64,000 nucleotides of DNA from Eulemur rufifrons (GCF_041146395.1 NC_091006.1:8438001-8502000), one strand, 5' to 3'; shown: positions 16,451 to 46,224, counted from the first letter of the stretch. Translations and numbers: made by a program. Notes: generated by a model from the sequence alone, not told the origin.

Positions 16451-17154
16451 ACACCTGGGCTTGGGCTGCCTGAGGACCCCTCCCTCGTTTGCTAGGACTG
16501 GAAGCCGGGAAAGATAGGAGGCCCCTGAGGGAAGGAAGAACTTCTGGGTTTGGGGACTCCTGGTCCCAGAGGGAGGAGGGCTCAGAGCTTTGTTTTCTTA
16601 AGGTGGAGAGAATCGGGGATTGGGGGTTTGTCATCGTGACTTCCTGTCACAGGAAGTGGGGCGGGTGGGTTCAGAGGCAGCATCCTGCCCCTGGCCTGTC
16701 ACAGATCAGAGGAGAGCCCCCCACACCCCGGTTCTCTCCTTCACCTCCCCTTTAGCTTTCCCAAATCCGCTTGCCTCCGGGCCCTGCCCCATCAGGAGCC
16801 AGCCCCCAGCCCCAGGTCCCTCTGACCCAGGAGTACGGGCCCCCAGCCCCCTCCTCCATCAGGCACCCCAAATTGCAGGCTCTCAGACAGCCCTCCCAGG
16901 GACCCAGGATCCTTAGCCTCCAGCTCCCGCCCTCCAGGCTCCATCCGTGGGCTCCCCGCCCTGGCTGGCTGGACTCTGAAGGGCTCTTTGTCGCCACACA
17001 GAGGCCCCATTGAGCTGTGGAGGCCGAGATGGGGGGAGGCTGTTTACTCACCTTCACACCTGGGCCAGGAATCTGTGAGTAACCGCCCCTGCCTGCTCCT
17101 CCCACCCCTAACCGCGGCCCCTCCTCTTCCCGCAGCCCTGCGGAGCCCAGGGAG

Positions 17155-30723
<13,569 letters not shown>

Positions 30724-31335
30724 GGTCCCTATCCAGGCAGGTGAGTGGGGGACCTGGGGGTGGATGCTACCCTGAGAGGAGGGACCACAGTGGGCGCCTC
30801 AGGTGCTCTGGTGCCCCTACAGCCCCAGCCCACCAGTCTCTCCCCCTGCCTTTGTCTTTTCTAAATCTTCCCATTCCACCTCCTGTTTCCTGTCTCTGCG
30901 TCTCTGCCCACCTCCCTCTCTCCCCTCTCCCTGTCTCCCTCTCTCCTCTCCCTGCCTCCTGTCTTCTCCGTGCCCCAGGCCTTTCACAAGGAGAGGAGGG
31001 GGAGAGGACGTGTGGGGGCCGCCCCCACCCACACGGCTGCCGCAGCATCTCACACCCCAAGGCCTGAGGAGAGGGAGCCGCTGCCGGGCCACACCTGGGA
31101 GGGGCCCAGCTGGGGTCACCGTGTCCCCATTGGCCTCGGCCTTCTCCCTCCTGCCTCTGCTTGGGAGACTCAGGGCTTCATTCCAGGGTGGGCACCACAG
31201 CGACCCCCAGATCCTGGGCTATCAGTATTGCCTGTGGGGGCCACCCCTCCATCCCCCACCCCGAAGTGCCTTTGCTCTGTTTTTATACCCTGAATTGGAG
31301 GTTTATTTTTTAATATATATTATCTAAGGAGAGGT
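30724..31335 (+). other. ARHGEF1: ARHGEF1 3' UTR with one intron
   Basis: The terminal coding exon runs to 30740 (ggcag/gtgagt), and a last non-coding exon begins at about 30979 after tgccccag. The 3' end is marked by 'ggtttattttttaatatata' near 31,300-31,320, followed by GT-rich 'gtctgtgtttgtgag'. There is no canonical AATAAA; AATATA is the best candidate signal. Confidence 0.7.
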
Positions 31336-31438
31336 CTGTGTTTGTGAGGGTGGGGTGGGGCCCGGTGTGGTGTCTGGAACCCTCCGTGACTGGCGGCGAC
31401 ATCCCAGGTCTGTCTGCCAGGTTGCCTCTGTGCCTCTC

Positions 31439-31490
31439 GCCTTCCTCTGGTGGTTCATTCACTCGCCTTCCTCTGGTGGTTCATTCACTC
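31439..31490. repeat. 26-bp perfect tandem duplication
   Basis: Two identical adjacent copies starting 'gccttcctctggtggttc' (31439-31464 and 31465-31490) in the short gap between the ARHGEF1 and ERFL 3' ends. Confidence 0.95.
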
Positions 31491-31614
31491 GTTCCTTAAA
31501 CAATTCTCCCCCAGTGCCCCCACACACGGAGCATGAGGAGCCCCCCACACCCTCCCAGCTCCCACCCCGAGCCCCCATGGTCGACGCTGGGCACCCCACA
31601 TCTCACTCTGTTCT

Positions 31615-31620
31615 TTTATT
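31615..31620 (-). terminator. ERFL: ERFL poly(A) signal
   Basis: On the minus strand AATAAA lies in 'acaaaaataaaagaac', about 490 bp past the ERFL stop and facing the ARHGEF1 3' end. It is the first canonical signal downstream of ERFL. Confidence 0.75.
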
Positions 31621-32112
31621 TTTGTAGTAAACTCTGGAGGTGGCTGTGAGGGTCGTGGGGGGCTGGTGGGGAGGGGGCCCCTCCTGGGTGGGGGCTGGGG
31701 GCGGGGTTATTGCTCTGAGCTCCCTGTCCCCAGGGGGGCCTGTGTGGGAGGGTGTCAGGACTGGGGCCGGCACAGGGGGTTGGAGACACGGCCACACAAA
31801 CACGCAGGTCACAGCACAGGGGCGGGCGGGGGAGGCTGGGCGCCGTATTGCACTTTGGGAGTGGGGCCAGGTGGGGACCCCCTCAAACAGGAGCCTAAGG
31901 AGGAGGCTGGAGGCCATCACATTCTCTCCCCCTGCTGTGGAGGGGGAGGTGAGACCCCCACTCTGGGGCTGGGGAAGAAGGAGCCCAGGGCAGCGACGTG
32001 CCCGGCCCTGGGAGGGTGCCGAGGGTGGTCCTGGGCCTTGGACAGCACATCGAGGGCAGATGGGTGGCTGCCCTGGGCCCCGCCTCTGTGGAATCCGTCA
32101 GCCCACGCCTGC

Positions 32113-36734
<4,622 letters not shown>

Positions 36735-37140
36735 GGCGGCGCCGGCTCTGCAGAGGCCGGGACAGACACGGGGACGGGGACAGGGCAGGCAGGAGAGACA
36801 GACACAGGTCAGCCAGCAGGGGCGCTCCCAGGGCTTCCCCCTCTCCCAGGTGCCCCCCAGCCTGACAACCGCGCCCTCTCCCCCTGCATCCCTCCCGGCC
36901 GCTCCCTCCACAGGCTGCCTCTGCCCGCTGGTCTGCTGGTCCCTGTCAGTCCCCGATCAGCCGATCCCAGCCTGAGCCACCGTTGCTCCCCTCCCAGCCT
37001 CTCCTCCCCACAGCCTCCTCCTTCCTCCGGAGCCTCGATCGCTACCCACCCGCCCCCAGCCTCCCTCCTCGCCACTCGCGCGCTCACACTCCCTGGCTCT
37101 CGCGCCCGCCCGCCCCGCACCGACTCTGCTGCTGTCTCTC
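36735..37140 (-). promoter_or_regulatory. ERFL: ERFL 5' UTR and promoter region
   Basis: Upstream of the ERFL ATG (minus strand) the DNA is GC-rich, with a CpG cluster around 37,070-37,130. There is no TATA box or sharp start signal I could name. The call rests on position relative to exon 1. Confidence 0.5.
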
Positions 37141-37489
37141 TGTCCCCGTCTCTCCCTGACCTCTCAGGTCGGCGGTCCCTGCGTCTCTGGGTCTCCCTCT
37201 GTCTCTCTCTGGCTGCCCCAGATTTATCTCACTCCGAAACTCACCCCCACACCCACCCCGCCCGGCTGACCCCCAGGCTGGCTCTTCCAGCTCCGGCACA
37301 GCCCCGCGCTTCTTCCAGGGGCTCAGACCTGGCAGCAGCCCAGGGCGGGCTTGGGGACAGCCCCAGCCCCTACCCCTGCCCCCTGCCACACCCACCCTGA
37401 AGGGCAGCCCTAGCGCCTGAGTGGGCACTCCCACAGACCCCCCAAACCTGCTGGCCACCCTGAAGACCTCAGCCACTTGGATGTGCCTC

Positions 37490-38030
37490 CTACATAGACA
37501 CCCCTTCCCCTCAGATCTGCCAACCCCTCAGGCACCCCCACAGACACCCCTTCCTCTCAGATCTGCCTCCCCCCTCAGACACCCCCTCCCCTCAGATCTG
37601 CCTCCCCCCTCAGACACCCCCACAGACACCCCTTCCCCTCAGATCTGCCAACCCCTCAGACACCCCTTAGATCTGCCTCCTCCCTCAGACACCCCTACAG
37701 ACACCCCTTCCCCTCAGATCTGCCTCCCCCCTCAGACACCTCCACAGACACCCCTTCCCCTCAGATCTGCCAACCCCTCAGGCACCCCCACAGACACCCC
37801 TTCCCCTCAGATCTGCCTCCTCCCTCTGACACCCCCACAGACACCCCTTAGATCTGCCTCCTCCCTCAGACACCCCTACAGATACCCCTTAGATCTGCCT
37901 CCCACCTCAGACACCCCTTAGATCTGCCTCCCCCCTCAGACACCCCTACAGACACCCCTTAGATCTGCCTCCCCCCTCAGACCAGCCCTCCCTCTCAGAC
38001 CCCCTCCCTCAGATCCCCCCTCACTCAGTC
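37490..38030. repeat. Minisatellite with cccttcccctcagatctgcc core
   Basis: About 15 imperfect units of roughly 30-38 bp containing 'cagacaccccttcccctcag' and 'atctgcctcccccctc', upstream of ERFL. It opens a frame by composition but encodes only a repeated Pro/Ser/Thr-rich string. Confidence 0.92.
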
Positions 38031-38469
38031 ACCCCTCTGCTCAGACACCTTGTGTCCCTAAGGTACTCCGGCCCTCCCACCCCTTCCCCCTTGCGACAGC
38101 CCCTGCCCCTCCGACACTCACACCCCACCCCACACACAGTGCAGACTCAGACTCGGTGCCCCTCAGACACTCCTCTTTGGGTTGCCCTTAGATACTTCGG
38201 CCCCTCACAGGCCACCCCCTCAGACCCCACCTCTCCAGCACTTTCCTCAGACTCCCTCCTTCAGACCCCCAGAGACCACACCCATCAGAGCCCCCACACC
38301 TTTCGTCTCAGACCCCCAGCTGCTCCCCACAGGTGCCAACACCCTCAAGCCCCGTAAACCGCACCCCGGGACACTGGACAAGACTTCTCAGGACCCCATG
38401 TCCGGAAGACACCCAGCATCCTTCCCCACAGCCCACCCCAGGAGCTCCCCCACGCGCACCCCCAGCCTC

Positions 38470-38860
38470 ATCTGCCTCCTGGGGTCTCCCCTGCCCCAGG
38501 TCCCCCTACTTCCACCGGCCCCCATCTCCTCCTTGGCTCTCTGCGTCCTTGGTCTCTCCTCCCTGCTGTGTCGCCTCCCACCATCCCTATTCTCTCTCCT
38601 CCACCTGGGGGGTCTCCCCCTCTGTGGCCCCCTGCACCTCTCCCCAGCGCCCTCTCTCTCCCGCTGTCACTCAGTCCCTTCCCAATCTCGGTCGCCCACC
38701 CCCACCTCTTTTCCAAGTGTCTCTCCCCGGCCCCTCTCCTGTTTCTCCCTCCCTGTCTCCCTGTCTCTGCTGTCTGTGTCTCTCCCTCTCCCACCTCTGC
38801 CCCACGTCCCGTCTCGTCTCTCCCCCTCTTCCCGCCTCCCGCTCTCGCCTCCCAGCCCCT
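38470..38860. repeat. CTCT/CCTG-rich low-complexity tract
   Basis: A pyrimidine-rich run of tctcc/ctgtctc words. A similar tract lies at about 39,165-39,430. The 306-aa and 262-aa open frames across it are composition artefacts. Confidence 0.75.
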
Positions 38861-38894
38861 CCTTCCTCCCCCGCCCCCACCCCCCGTTGGCCCC

Positions 38895-38995
38895 TCTCAT
38901 TTCCGTGTTGGTTTTGATTTCTCTTCCCGACGCTTTCAACTCCCCGCCGCCTCCTCCGGACACGTTATAACGAGGAGCCGTGGGATCGGCGCTCC
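38895..38995. promoter_or_regulatory. Unique island A (candidate regulatory element)
   Basis: A break in the pyrimidine repeat: 'gttttgatttctcttcccga', 'cgctttcaactccccgc' and 'acacgttataacgaggagcc'. It is unique sequence with several CpGs. Its 14-bp core GTTTTGATTTCTCT (38,911-38,924) recurs in island C. Function is inferred. Confidence 0.45.
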
Positions 38996-39474
38996 GGGCC
39001 CTGCTCCCACGCTCCCCCCGCTGTCTCTCACGTGCATCTCTGCCGTCTCCAGGTCTCTGCTGCCACTTCTCCCGTCTCTGTGCCCAGCCGCGTCGTGCTT
39101 CAGGGCCCACAGGGACCTCGCCCCCACCCCACCCCTCCCGCTGGGTCCCCGCCCTGCCCCGCTCGCCCTGCCCTTGCCTGCCTGGGTCCTGTGCGTCTCT
39201 GTGTCCCCACATCTCTGGGGCTCCACATGGCTCTGTTTTTGTGTCCAGGGTCTCCACACCTCAGCCTCCCTGCCTCTGTTTCCTCGTCCCCACATCCCCT
39301 CCTCCCCGGGTTCCCGTCCCCGTGTCTCTCTGTCTCTATCTTCGTCTCCACACCCATCCCCGGTGTCTCTGTGTCTCTGTCTGTGTGTCTCCATCTCCAC
39401 GTCTCTGTTTCCGTCCCGGTGTTCAGTGTTGGTCTCTTGGGGTCCCTTTGATCTTGCCCTGCCCCTGGCACCCC

Positions 39475-39765
39475 CCTGGCCCCATTGATCGCTGATCGAC
39501 CAGCCAGGGAGGGAGTGGGGCCTGCGGCCCGGGGCTGCAGGGCCGGACAGGGGCCTGGTAGGCCGGCTGGACAGACAGACAGACGGCCGGCCCGGTAGCT
39601 GCGGAGGGGGAGCAGCCGCAGCCCCCGCCCCTCCCCGCCGGCCGGCGCGGTGCGGATGGGGACTCCGGGCAAGCTTTAATTTTTAATTTTATTTTGCTTC
39701 CTCCACCCCCCTCCGCCCCCCATCTCCACCGCCGGCAGCCATGGCACCGAGTGTATGTGCGCATG
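39475..39765. promoter_or_regulatory. Unique island B with orphan CpG-rich block
   Basis: Starts with 'ccattgatcgctgatcgacc', continues through a CpG-rich core (39,520-39,660), then an abrupt AT block 'agctttaatttttaatttta'. No gene starts here that I can recognise. It resembles a CpG-island-associated regulatory element. Confidence 0.48.
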
Positions 39766-39889
39766 TGAGTGAGGCAGCGTGGAGGGCACCGGGCAGCGAG
39801 AGGCCGCCTCCTGCTCTCCCTGCCGAGCACAACCGCACAGACCCGCCAGCCCCGGCACGCACACCCCCATGTGCCACCCAGCACACTGC

Positions 39890-40480
39890 ACAGACACACA
39901 CAGCGACACTGGCACACACCACCACTGCCACACAACACACATCTCACAGATGCGTGTGTCAAAGTCACACGCAGTCTCACACACACACATCAGCACAGTC
40001 ACATTCGCTCAGAAACACAGACGCAGTTTTACAGAGACGCACACAAGACACCAATTGGATCCCTTGCAGAAACAAGGACACACAATCACAAATCCCAGAC
40101 ACACACACTACATAGACACACAGTCACACACTGAGGCTCCCAATCAAACACAGATCTACAGCACACACGCAGAGACATCGCACAGGGACACACTCAGACA
40201 CACAGGTGCACAGCCACGCCAGTGACACGAAAGTATGCAGAGTCACACAAGCAGCAGAGACCCTCGAGTGCGCACACCTGTACTTAGGTGAGGAGCAGTA
40301 GAGGTGCACACACCAGCACCAACCTAGACAGCCAGACCAGACAGCAGGCACACGTGGCCACACACACACACACACACACACACTCTCACAGGACGATCCT
40401 AGGACCAGCACAGCCCGCACAGCAGCTCCCGCAGACACACACTCACACACAGACAAGACACACTCGAGGCTCAGTAGGGG
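39890..40480. repeat. CA-rich degenerate low-complexity DNA
   Basis: Interrupted CACACA/CAGACA text with a pure (CA)n stretch near 40,361-40,384. No coding content. Confidence 0.85.
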
Positions 40481-40889
40481 TGGGGGTGGGCACTCAGAGC
40501 TAACCCCACCCCAGGGTCCCTGCTGTTCCTGCTGCCATCTGTCCATCTGTCTGCCTGTCCCTCAGTCCTTCTGTGCACCTCTCAATCACATCTCCACACG
40601 TGTGTGTGCCCATGTGTGCGTGTGTGAAGTGTGCACCTGTCTCAGACCTGCCAATGTCGCTGTCTCTCATGACACAGGTCTCCGGGTCTGGGTGTCAGCG
40701 CCTCTGTGTCCCTCTCTGTCTCTCCCACCGAAGGTCTTTGTTGCTCGTCTCTCTGGCTGCCTCTCTCTCTCTAAATATCTCCATCTCTGAGTGTCTCTGT
40801 CTCCACCTATCTCTGTCTCTGTCTCCGTCTCTGGGCCTCTCCTCAGTCTCTCTTTGCCTCGTCTCCTCGCCCCCCCATCACCCGGGCCC

Positions 40890-41105
40890 CGGGCTGGGGT
40901 TTAACCAGTTGTTTTGATTTCTCTAAGCTGCGCCAGCCGCCTCGGGAGCCGCCTCGGGCCTCGCACCCCCCCAGCCCCTTCATCCCTCGCCCAGGCCCCC
41001 CCATCCCCACCTCCCCTTAACACAATCTGCACAAGTGGAATGAAAATTGATTTTTTTTTTAAATTTCATATCTTCTCCGGGGCTCTGTCTAAAGAGGAGA
41101 GAGAC
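40890..41105. promoter_or_regulatory. Unique island C (candidate regulatory element)
   Basis: 'ggtttaaccagttg' is followed by the shared core GTTTTGATTTCTCT (40,911-40,924). After a GC-rich bridge come 'cacaatctgcacaagtggaa' and 'tgaaaattgattttttttt' with 'aaatttcatatcttctccgg'. It is unique sequence between repeat tracts. Confidence 0.48.
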
Positions 41106-41686
41106 TCGGCCCAAGACCCTTCTCCCGCCCGCCGCCCCCACATGCACACACCATGCCCTGGCTGCACCCACCCGCGGCCACACATCCAGACACAATCTGG
41201 GGACACACCCCTCCCTACGCCACACGCCCGTGCAGGACACATCTGTGCACACAGTGGAGACCCACAGCAATGCCCACCAGTGGGCACAAGTGCCACGCAC
41301 ACCCTGGCTTGGGCCTGCTGCCACCCCCACCCACTTGTCTCCGCAGGGATTAGAGAGGACCAGCCCCCGTCCCGTCCCAGCTGGGCGCAGCAGCCCGGCT
41401 CCCCGTGGTCGCACCCTCCACATGTGTGCTCACACACCTGTCCACCCAGATCAGGACCACGGCCACGTGCACACAGACCCAGGCTCAGGGGCTGTCCCTC
41501 CACAGGCACTGAGGAGACCCCGTGGCTGTCCTGGAGAGGAGGGGGCTGGGGGGTGACAAGGGCTTTTCTATATGGACGTGTCCCCCTCGCCCCCAGTGCT
41601 ACCCTTCTTCCTGCCCTGCCCACATCAACCAAAGTCCCTGGCCCCACCCCTGGTGGGGATGTCTCTGTGCCTGGGGCATACACGCA

Positions 41687-42900
41687 CATCACACCACACA
41701 CACATCACACCACACACACATCACACCACACACATCACACCACACACACATCACACCACACACATCACACCACACACACACACATCACACCACACACATC
41801 ACACCACACACATCACACCACACACACATCACACCACACACATCACACCACACACACACACATCACACCACACACATCACACCACACACACATCACACCA
41901 CACACACATCACACCACACACATCACACCACACACACATCACACCACACACACACACATCACACCACACACACACATCACACCACACACATCACACCACA
42001 CACACACACATCACACCACACACACATCACACCACACACATCACACCACACACACATCACACCACACACATCACACCACACACATCACACCACACACACA
42101 CACATCACACCACACACACATATCACACCACACACATCACACACACACATCACACCACATACATCACACACACACATCACACCACACACATATCACACCA
42201 CATATGCACACACACATCACACCACACAATCACACCACACACATCACACACACATATCACACCACATATGCACACACACATCACACCACACACATCACAC
42301 CACATACGCACACACACACATCAAACCACACACACATCACACCACACACATCACACACATACCACACACATCACACACACACATCACACCACATATGCAT
42401 ATACACATCACACCACACACACATCATACCACATATGCACACACACACACCACACAACACACACATCATAACACACACACATCATAACACACACACACCA
42501 CACCACACACATCACATACATATGCATACCACACATACCACACCACATACACACACACCACACCACACACATCACACACCATATTACACATGTCACATCA
42601 CATGCATCACACTACATACCACACAAACCACACACATCACACCACAAACACACCACATACAGACACCACATACACACATCACATGTACACACCATATCAC
42701 ACATCACACCATCCCATACCCATCACACACATCACACCATATACACACATACCACACCACACACATTACACACCACACCACACACATCACACCATATCAC
42801 ACACACCACATATGTCATCACACACCACATCACACACATACCACACACATCACACACCACACATATATACACATTACACACACCACATACACACATGCAT
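41687..42900. repeat. CACACATCACAC satellite-like array
   Basis: About 1.2 kb of 'cacacatcacac' units spaced by variable CA runs, highly regular to about 42,120 and increasingly mixed with 'catatgcacacacacatcac' variants after that. It then fades into CA-rich text to about 43,300. Units lack stop codons in several frames, which creates very long false open frames of His/Thr/Ser. Confidence 0.97.
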
Positions 42901-43299
42901 ACTACACACATCTCATGCACACACCATGTATATCACATATACACATACCAAACCAAACACACACTACATACACACACTACACCATACCCATCACACACAC
43001 AGACACCACACACACACACACACACATACCATATGCACACCACACACACACAGATGCAACTTACTGCTCCTCTCAATGCCACACACTGTCATCCCCACAC
43101 AGGCACACAAAAGGACAAAAACACATAGTCACTCATAACACACAGACCAGGAAAGCACACACAAAAGCACACACAGTCACACCAAACACACATCAGTGTT
43201 CACACATCAGCACAGAACACGGCCTCACACACAGACTTGGGCACAATTTCACACAAGTTGTACCCACACGCACCATCCAGCAGCCACACACAAACACAC

Positions 43300-44150
43300 A
43301 ACCACACACAGTCATACGCTGTACACACCCAGCCACTGGTACTCTTTAGGGCTGGACACACCGTCTCACTCACTCAACTGGTACGAACAACACCCTTCCT
43401 GCCTCCCCCCACCCCCCAGAGAACACTGCCCACGTCCAAACCCAGACTCAGAGACAAGCCCACGGGCTCAGAGACAACAGCAGCCCCTTAACGCAAACAC
43501 ACAAACTCACACCGCCAGTCTCTGACACACAGATTTCGGGGGCTCCTCCTTGGCGGCATCCCTCACGCCCACTCACCAGCCCAGCTGCTGGGGTCCTCTC
43601 AGGGTCACACCCGCTTGGTCCTTCCACCCTGTTTCTCTGAGACTCAGCCTTCTCATCTCGCCCTGGTCACTCGGGCCCACCCTCCGTGACCACATGATTT
43701 GGGGACACCAGACACAGCACAACTCTAGAGCTTTGGATGGTCGCACCAGACACCACTGAACACCACACACAAGTCACATGGACATGCTCACAGACATGAC
43801 ACGTGTGGCTTTACGTGGCCCCATGCTTAGTCACCTGTGTCCAGGAACATGCATATCTACACTTGTCACATTTACATACGCTGTGACACAGTCACACGGT
43901 CATGCACACACGTAGTACTAGAAAGCACAGACACACACACACATACACACACGCGTGGGGACCTCTGCCAAGGCTGCACTGCACCGGACAGACAGAGGGC
44001 CAGGCTGGCAGACAAACAAGCACTGGCTTCCTGGCCTGGAGCAGGTGCATCTGTGACCCCAGGCTGGGGGGTTGGGAGGCGCCAGGCCAGGGACAGGGAG
44101 GCCTATCTGGTGGGGCAGGGCGGTGACCCACTCGCAGCCCCTCTCTGTCT
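43300..44150. other. Unassigned intergenic stretch
   Basis: Mixed unique and CA-rich DNA with a CA microsatellite near 43,930-43,952. Nothing here that I can assign to a gene. Confidence 0.6.
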
Positions 44151-44454
44151 GGGACCCCGTATGTGTATGTCTCTGAGTCTCTGTCTCTCTCCTCAAGTCC
44201 CAGTCACTGCACGGATGTCCCTGGGGCTGCAGCCAGCGCTCAGAACAGTGTCAGTGGGGGGGTTGGAGAGGGAGCGTCCCCAGGGAGGTGGGAGCCGCAG
44301 TGCCACGCACCCCGCCTACCAAATAGCACTGGGGGAGGGAAGAGGGAGGGTGGGAGGCGCCACCGCCAGGCTCTGGCTCTCACTGCTCCCCCACCACCTG
44401 CGCCCCCTCCCCTTGGAGACCCAGAGAGATGGAGGAGGCCCGGGGCTGGTGGGG

Positions 44455-44720
44455 GGGACACAAAGAGACAGAGACACGCAGAGACGGAGAGAGACAGAGG
44501 GGGGAGAGCGAGAGGGAGAACAGAGGGGCCGAGAGAGGAAGGGGAGATGGGGAAACAGGTTGACCCTGATCCCAGAGAGGGAGGAGGGGCAGAGACAGAG
44601 AGAGATGGGGGACTATGGGGAGGACAAGTCCCACAAAAACAGGAAGAGGAGGTGAGATGAGAGAGATACAGACAGAGAGAGATAGTCAGAGACAAAGAGA
44701 CACAGGGGGGATCCGAGCTG
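44455..44720 (+). repeat. GAGACAGA low-complexity tract
   Basis: Runs of gagacagaga. Related tracts with the same vocabulary lie at 46,225-46,450, 49,400-49,690, 50,690-50,830, 55,660-56,120, 57,530-58,060 and 60,150-60,280. Confidence 0.85.
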
Positions 44721-45710
44721 GGGAACCAGGGAAGAGGGAGCGGGTGGAGGGAGGCTGAGACAAGGTGAATCAGAGGGCTGAGGTCGCGGGAGAGCACAGG
44801 CCACGCCAGAGCCCCGGTGGGGAGGAAGGACAGGAGGGGCAGAGATGCGGAAAATTGAGGGATTAGGGCGAAGGCAGGAGAGTGGATGTGGAGGGCTGGG
44901 GCCAGCGGGGAGAAGGCTCCAAGGCAGCCCCAGCCCACCCGTCCTTCTTCAGTCCTGGGGGCAGTGTCCCTGGGGCCTGACCCACCCCAAATCCCAAGCT
45001 GCCCCCCACTCCTCACCTCCCTGACAGCCCCACTCCAACCTCACCACATCGTCTTCCGCATCCCCTTCCCAACTCCAAATCCTTCTTTAGTCCCAGCTCC
45101 ACCCCCCACCGGATGCCCCAGTCCCCAGACCCTGCCCCACTTCCTGGGCTAGACCCCCAGCCCCACCTCCTGCACCAGGGAAACGCCTGGTGTCCAGTGC
45201 TGCTGCATGGGTGAAGGACGGAGGGCTGAAGGGGAACTGTCCTGGCACCAGAGCCCCTCCAGACCATAACCACCGAGGGCCAGGGGCTCAGAGTCCCGTT
45301 CGTGAGGCCGGCACCAAGTGGGAGCTGAGGAAATACTGTTTAAGTGGAATCCGGATGAAACTGAGCAGGGCAGGGAATCAGGACAGAGGGACAGGGATGG
45401 GGAACTAGGGATGGAGCTGAGAGCTACAGAGGCAGGGAGGGACCGGGAGCTAGACTGACAAGGAAATGGGGACAAAATGGGGAGAAATGGGTGACTGAGG
45501 GTTAGGGAGAAGGAGGAACAGAGAAATGGGGCCAAAGACCCAAGAGGGTGCACGTGAGGGGCAGAGAGTTGGGGACAAGGAAGCAGGAGGCAGAGGCAGC
45601 GCACAAGGCCCCAGGGCCCGGGAGAGATGCAGGGCGGGTGGCTGGAGCTGGGTGCCCCAGCTGCCGGGATCCCGCAAGGGCCAGGGTCCGGCCGGCTGGG
45701 GGAGGCTAGG
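44720..45710. other. Unassigned intergenic stretch
   Basis: GC-rich, partly purine-rich DNA. I see no gene, repeat family or clear regulatory motif. Confidence 0.55.
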
Positions 45711-45714
45711 GCTC

Positions 45715-45845
45715 CAGGGGCATCAGGCGCGGTGCTAATTCAGCGCCATCGATCAGACGGGATGAGAGCAATAAATTATTGTGACAAGATGCAATCCTGG
45801 CCCGCGCACTGCCGCCGAGGCGGATCGATCCCTGTCCCCAGCCCC
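45715..45845. promoter_or_regulatory. Unique island D (candidate regulatory element)
   Basis: Contains 'gtgctaattcagcgccatcg', then 'gagcaataaattattgtgac' (an AT-rich palindromic core ATAAATTATT) and 'gcggatcgatccctg'. ATCGAT occurs twice (45,748-45,753 and 45,824-45,829). Bordered on both sides by GC-rich non-repetitive DNA. Function is inferred. Confidence 0.52.
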
Positions 45846-46029
45846 ACACCGGGTCCCATGCCCAGGCCTGGGCTGGCTGGGATGCCTCTGCCCACCGCTC
45901 CCTGCATTCCCCCTCCACGCACTCTCTCCCACCGACAGCCAGGCGGGTGGCAGCGCTAGGGAAAGGCAGGACCAGAGGGGGACCCACAGAGGGAAGTTCA
46001 GCCCCTCTCTGACTGGCCTTTTCCCTTCC

Positions 46030-46200
46030 TCAGCACCCCATCCTCACCACCATCTGGGAGGTAGGAAATGCCGCAGTGCCCATTTCACAGATGTGCAAAC
46101 AGAGGCTCAGACAGGTAATGTGACATGTGACGTGGCCAAAGTCCCTAGGGGGTGAGGGTTGGAGCCTGGACTTGAACCCAGGGCAGTACAACTTCAAGCC
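46030..46200 (-). repeat. MIR
   Basis: 'cccatttcacagatgtgcaa', 'acagaggctcagacagg' and 'gcctggacttgaacccaggg' in minus-strand MIR order. Confidence 0.82.
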
Positions 46201-46224
46201 TTCCAGTACTTGCACTGTTAGGGG

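Larger units (their letters stand above)
14152..17135 (+). other. ARHGEF1: ARHGEF1 5' UTR intron
   Basis: From 14,160 to 14,800 the DNA is a decayed tandem array of 'tatagaccctgggtcttggg'-like units. MIR pieces lie near 15,145-15,320 and 15,595-15,700. A TATA-like 'ggttataaatagc' with nearby 'agactaattaagg' sits at 15,966-16,080. A GAGA tract covers about 16,090-16,450, and a minisatellite-type unit lies near 16,790-16,870. No coding exon is seen. Confidence 0.7.

Noticed and set aside
37490..38030. CRISPR-like repeat-spacer pattern
   Set aside because: Units are imperfect, spacers are not unique, and the genome is a primate. It is a minisatellite.
38182..39488. Long pyrimidine-tract open frames (262 and 306 aa)
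   Set aside because: Ser/Pro/Leu-rich translations of CTCTCC repeats that cross island A with no conserved structure.
40914..43349. 811-aa plus-strand open frame (and 321- and 299-aa overlapping ones)
   Set aside because: It runs through the CACACATCACAC array, whose unit lacks stops in several frames. The product is only His/Thr/Ser repetition with no gene structure.
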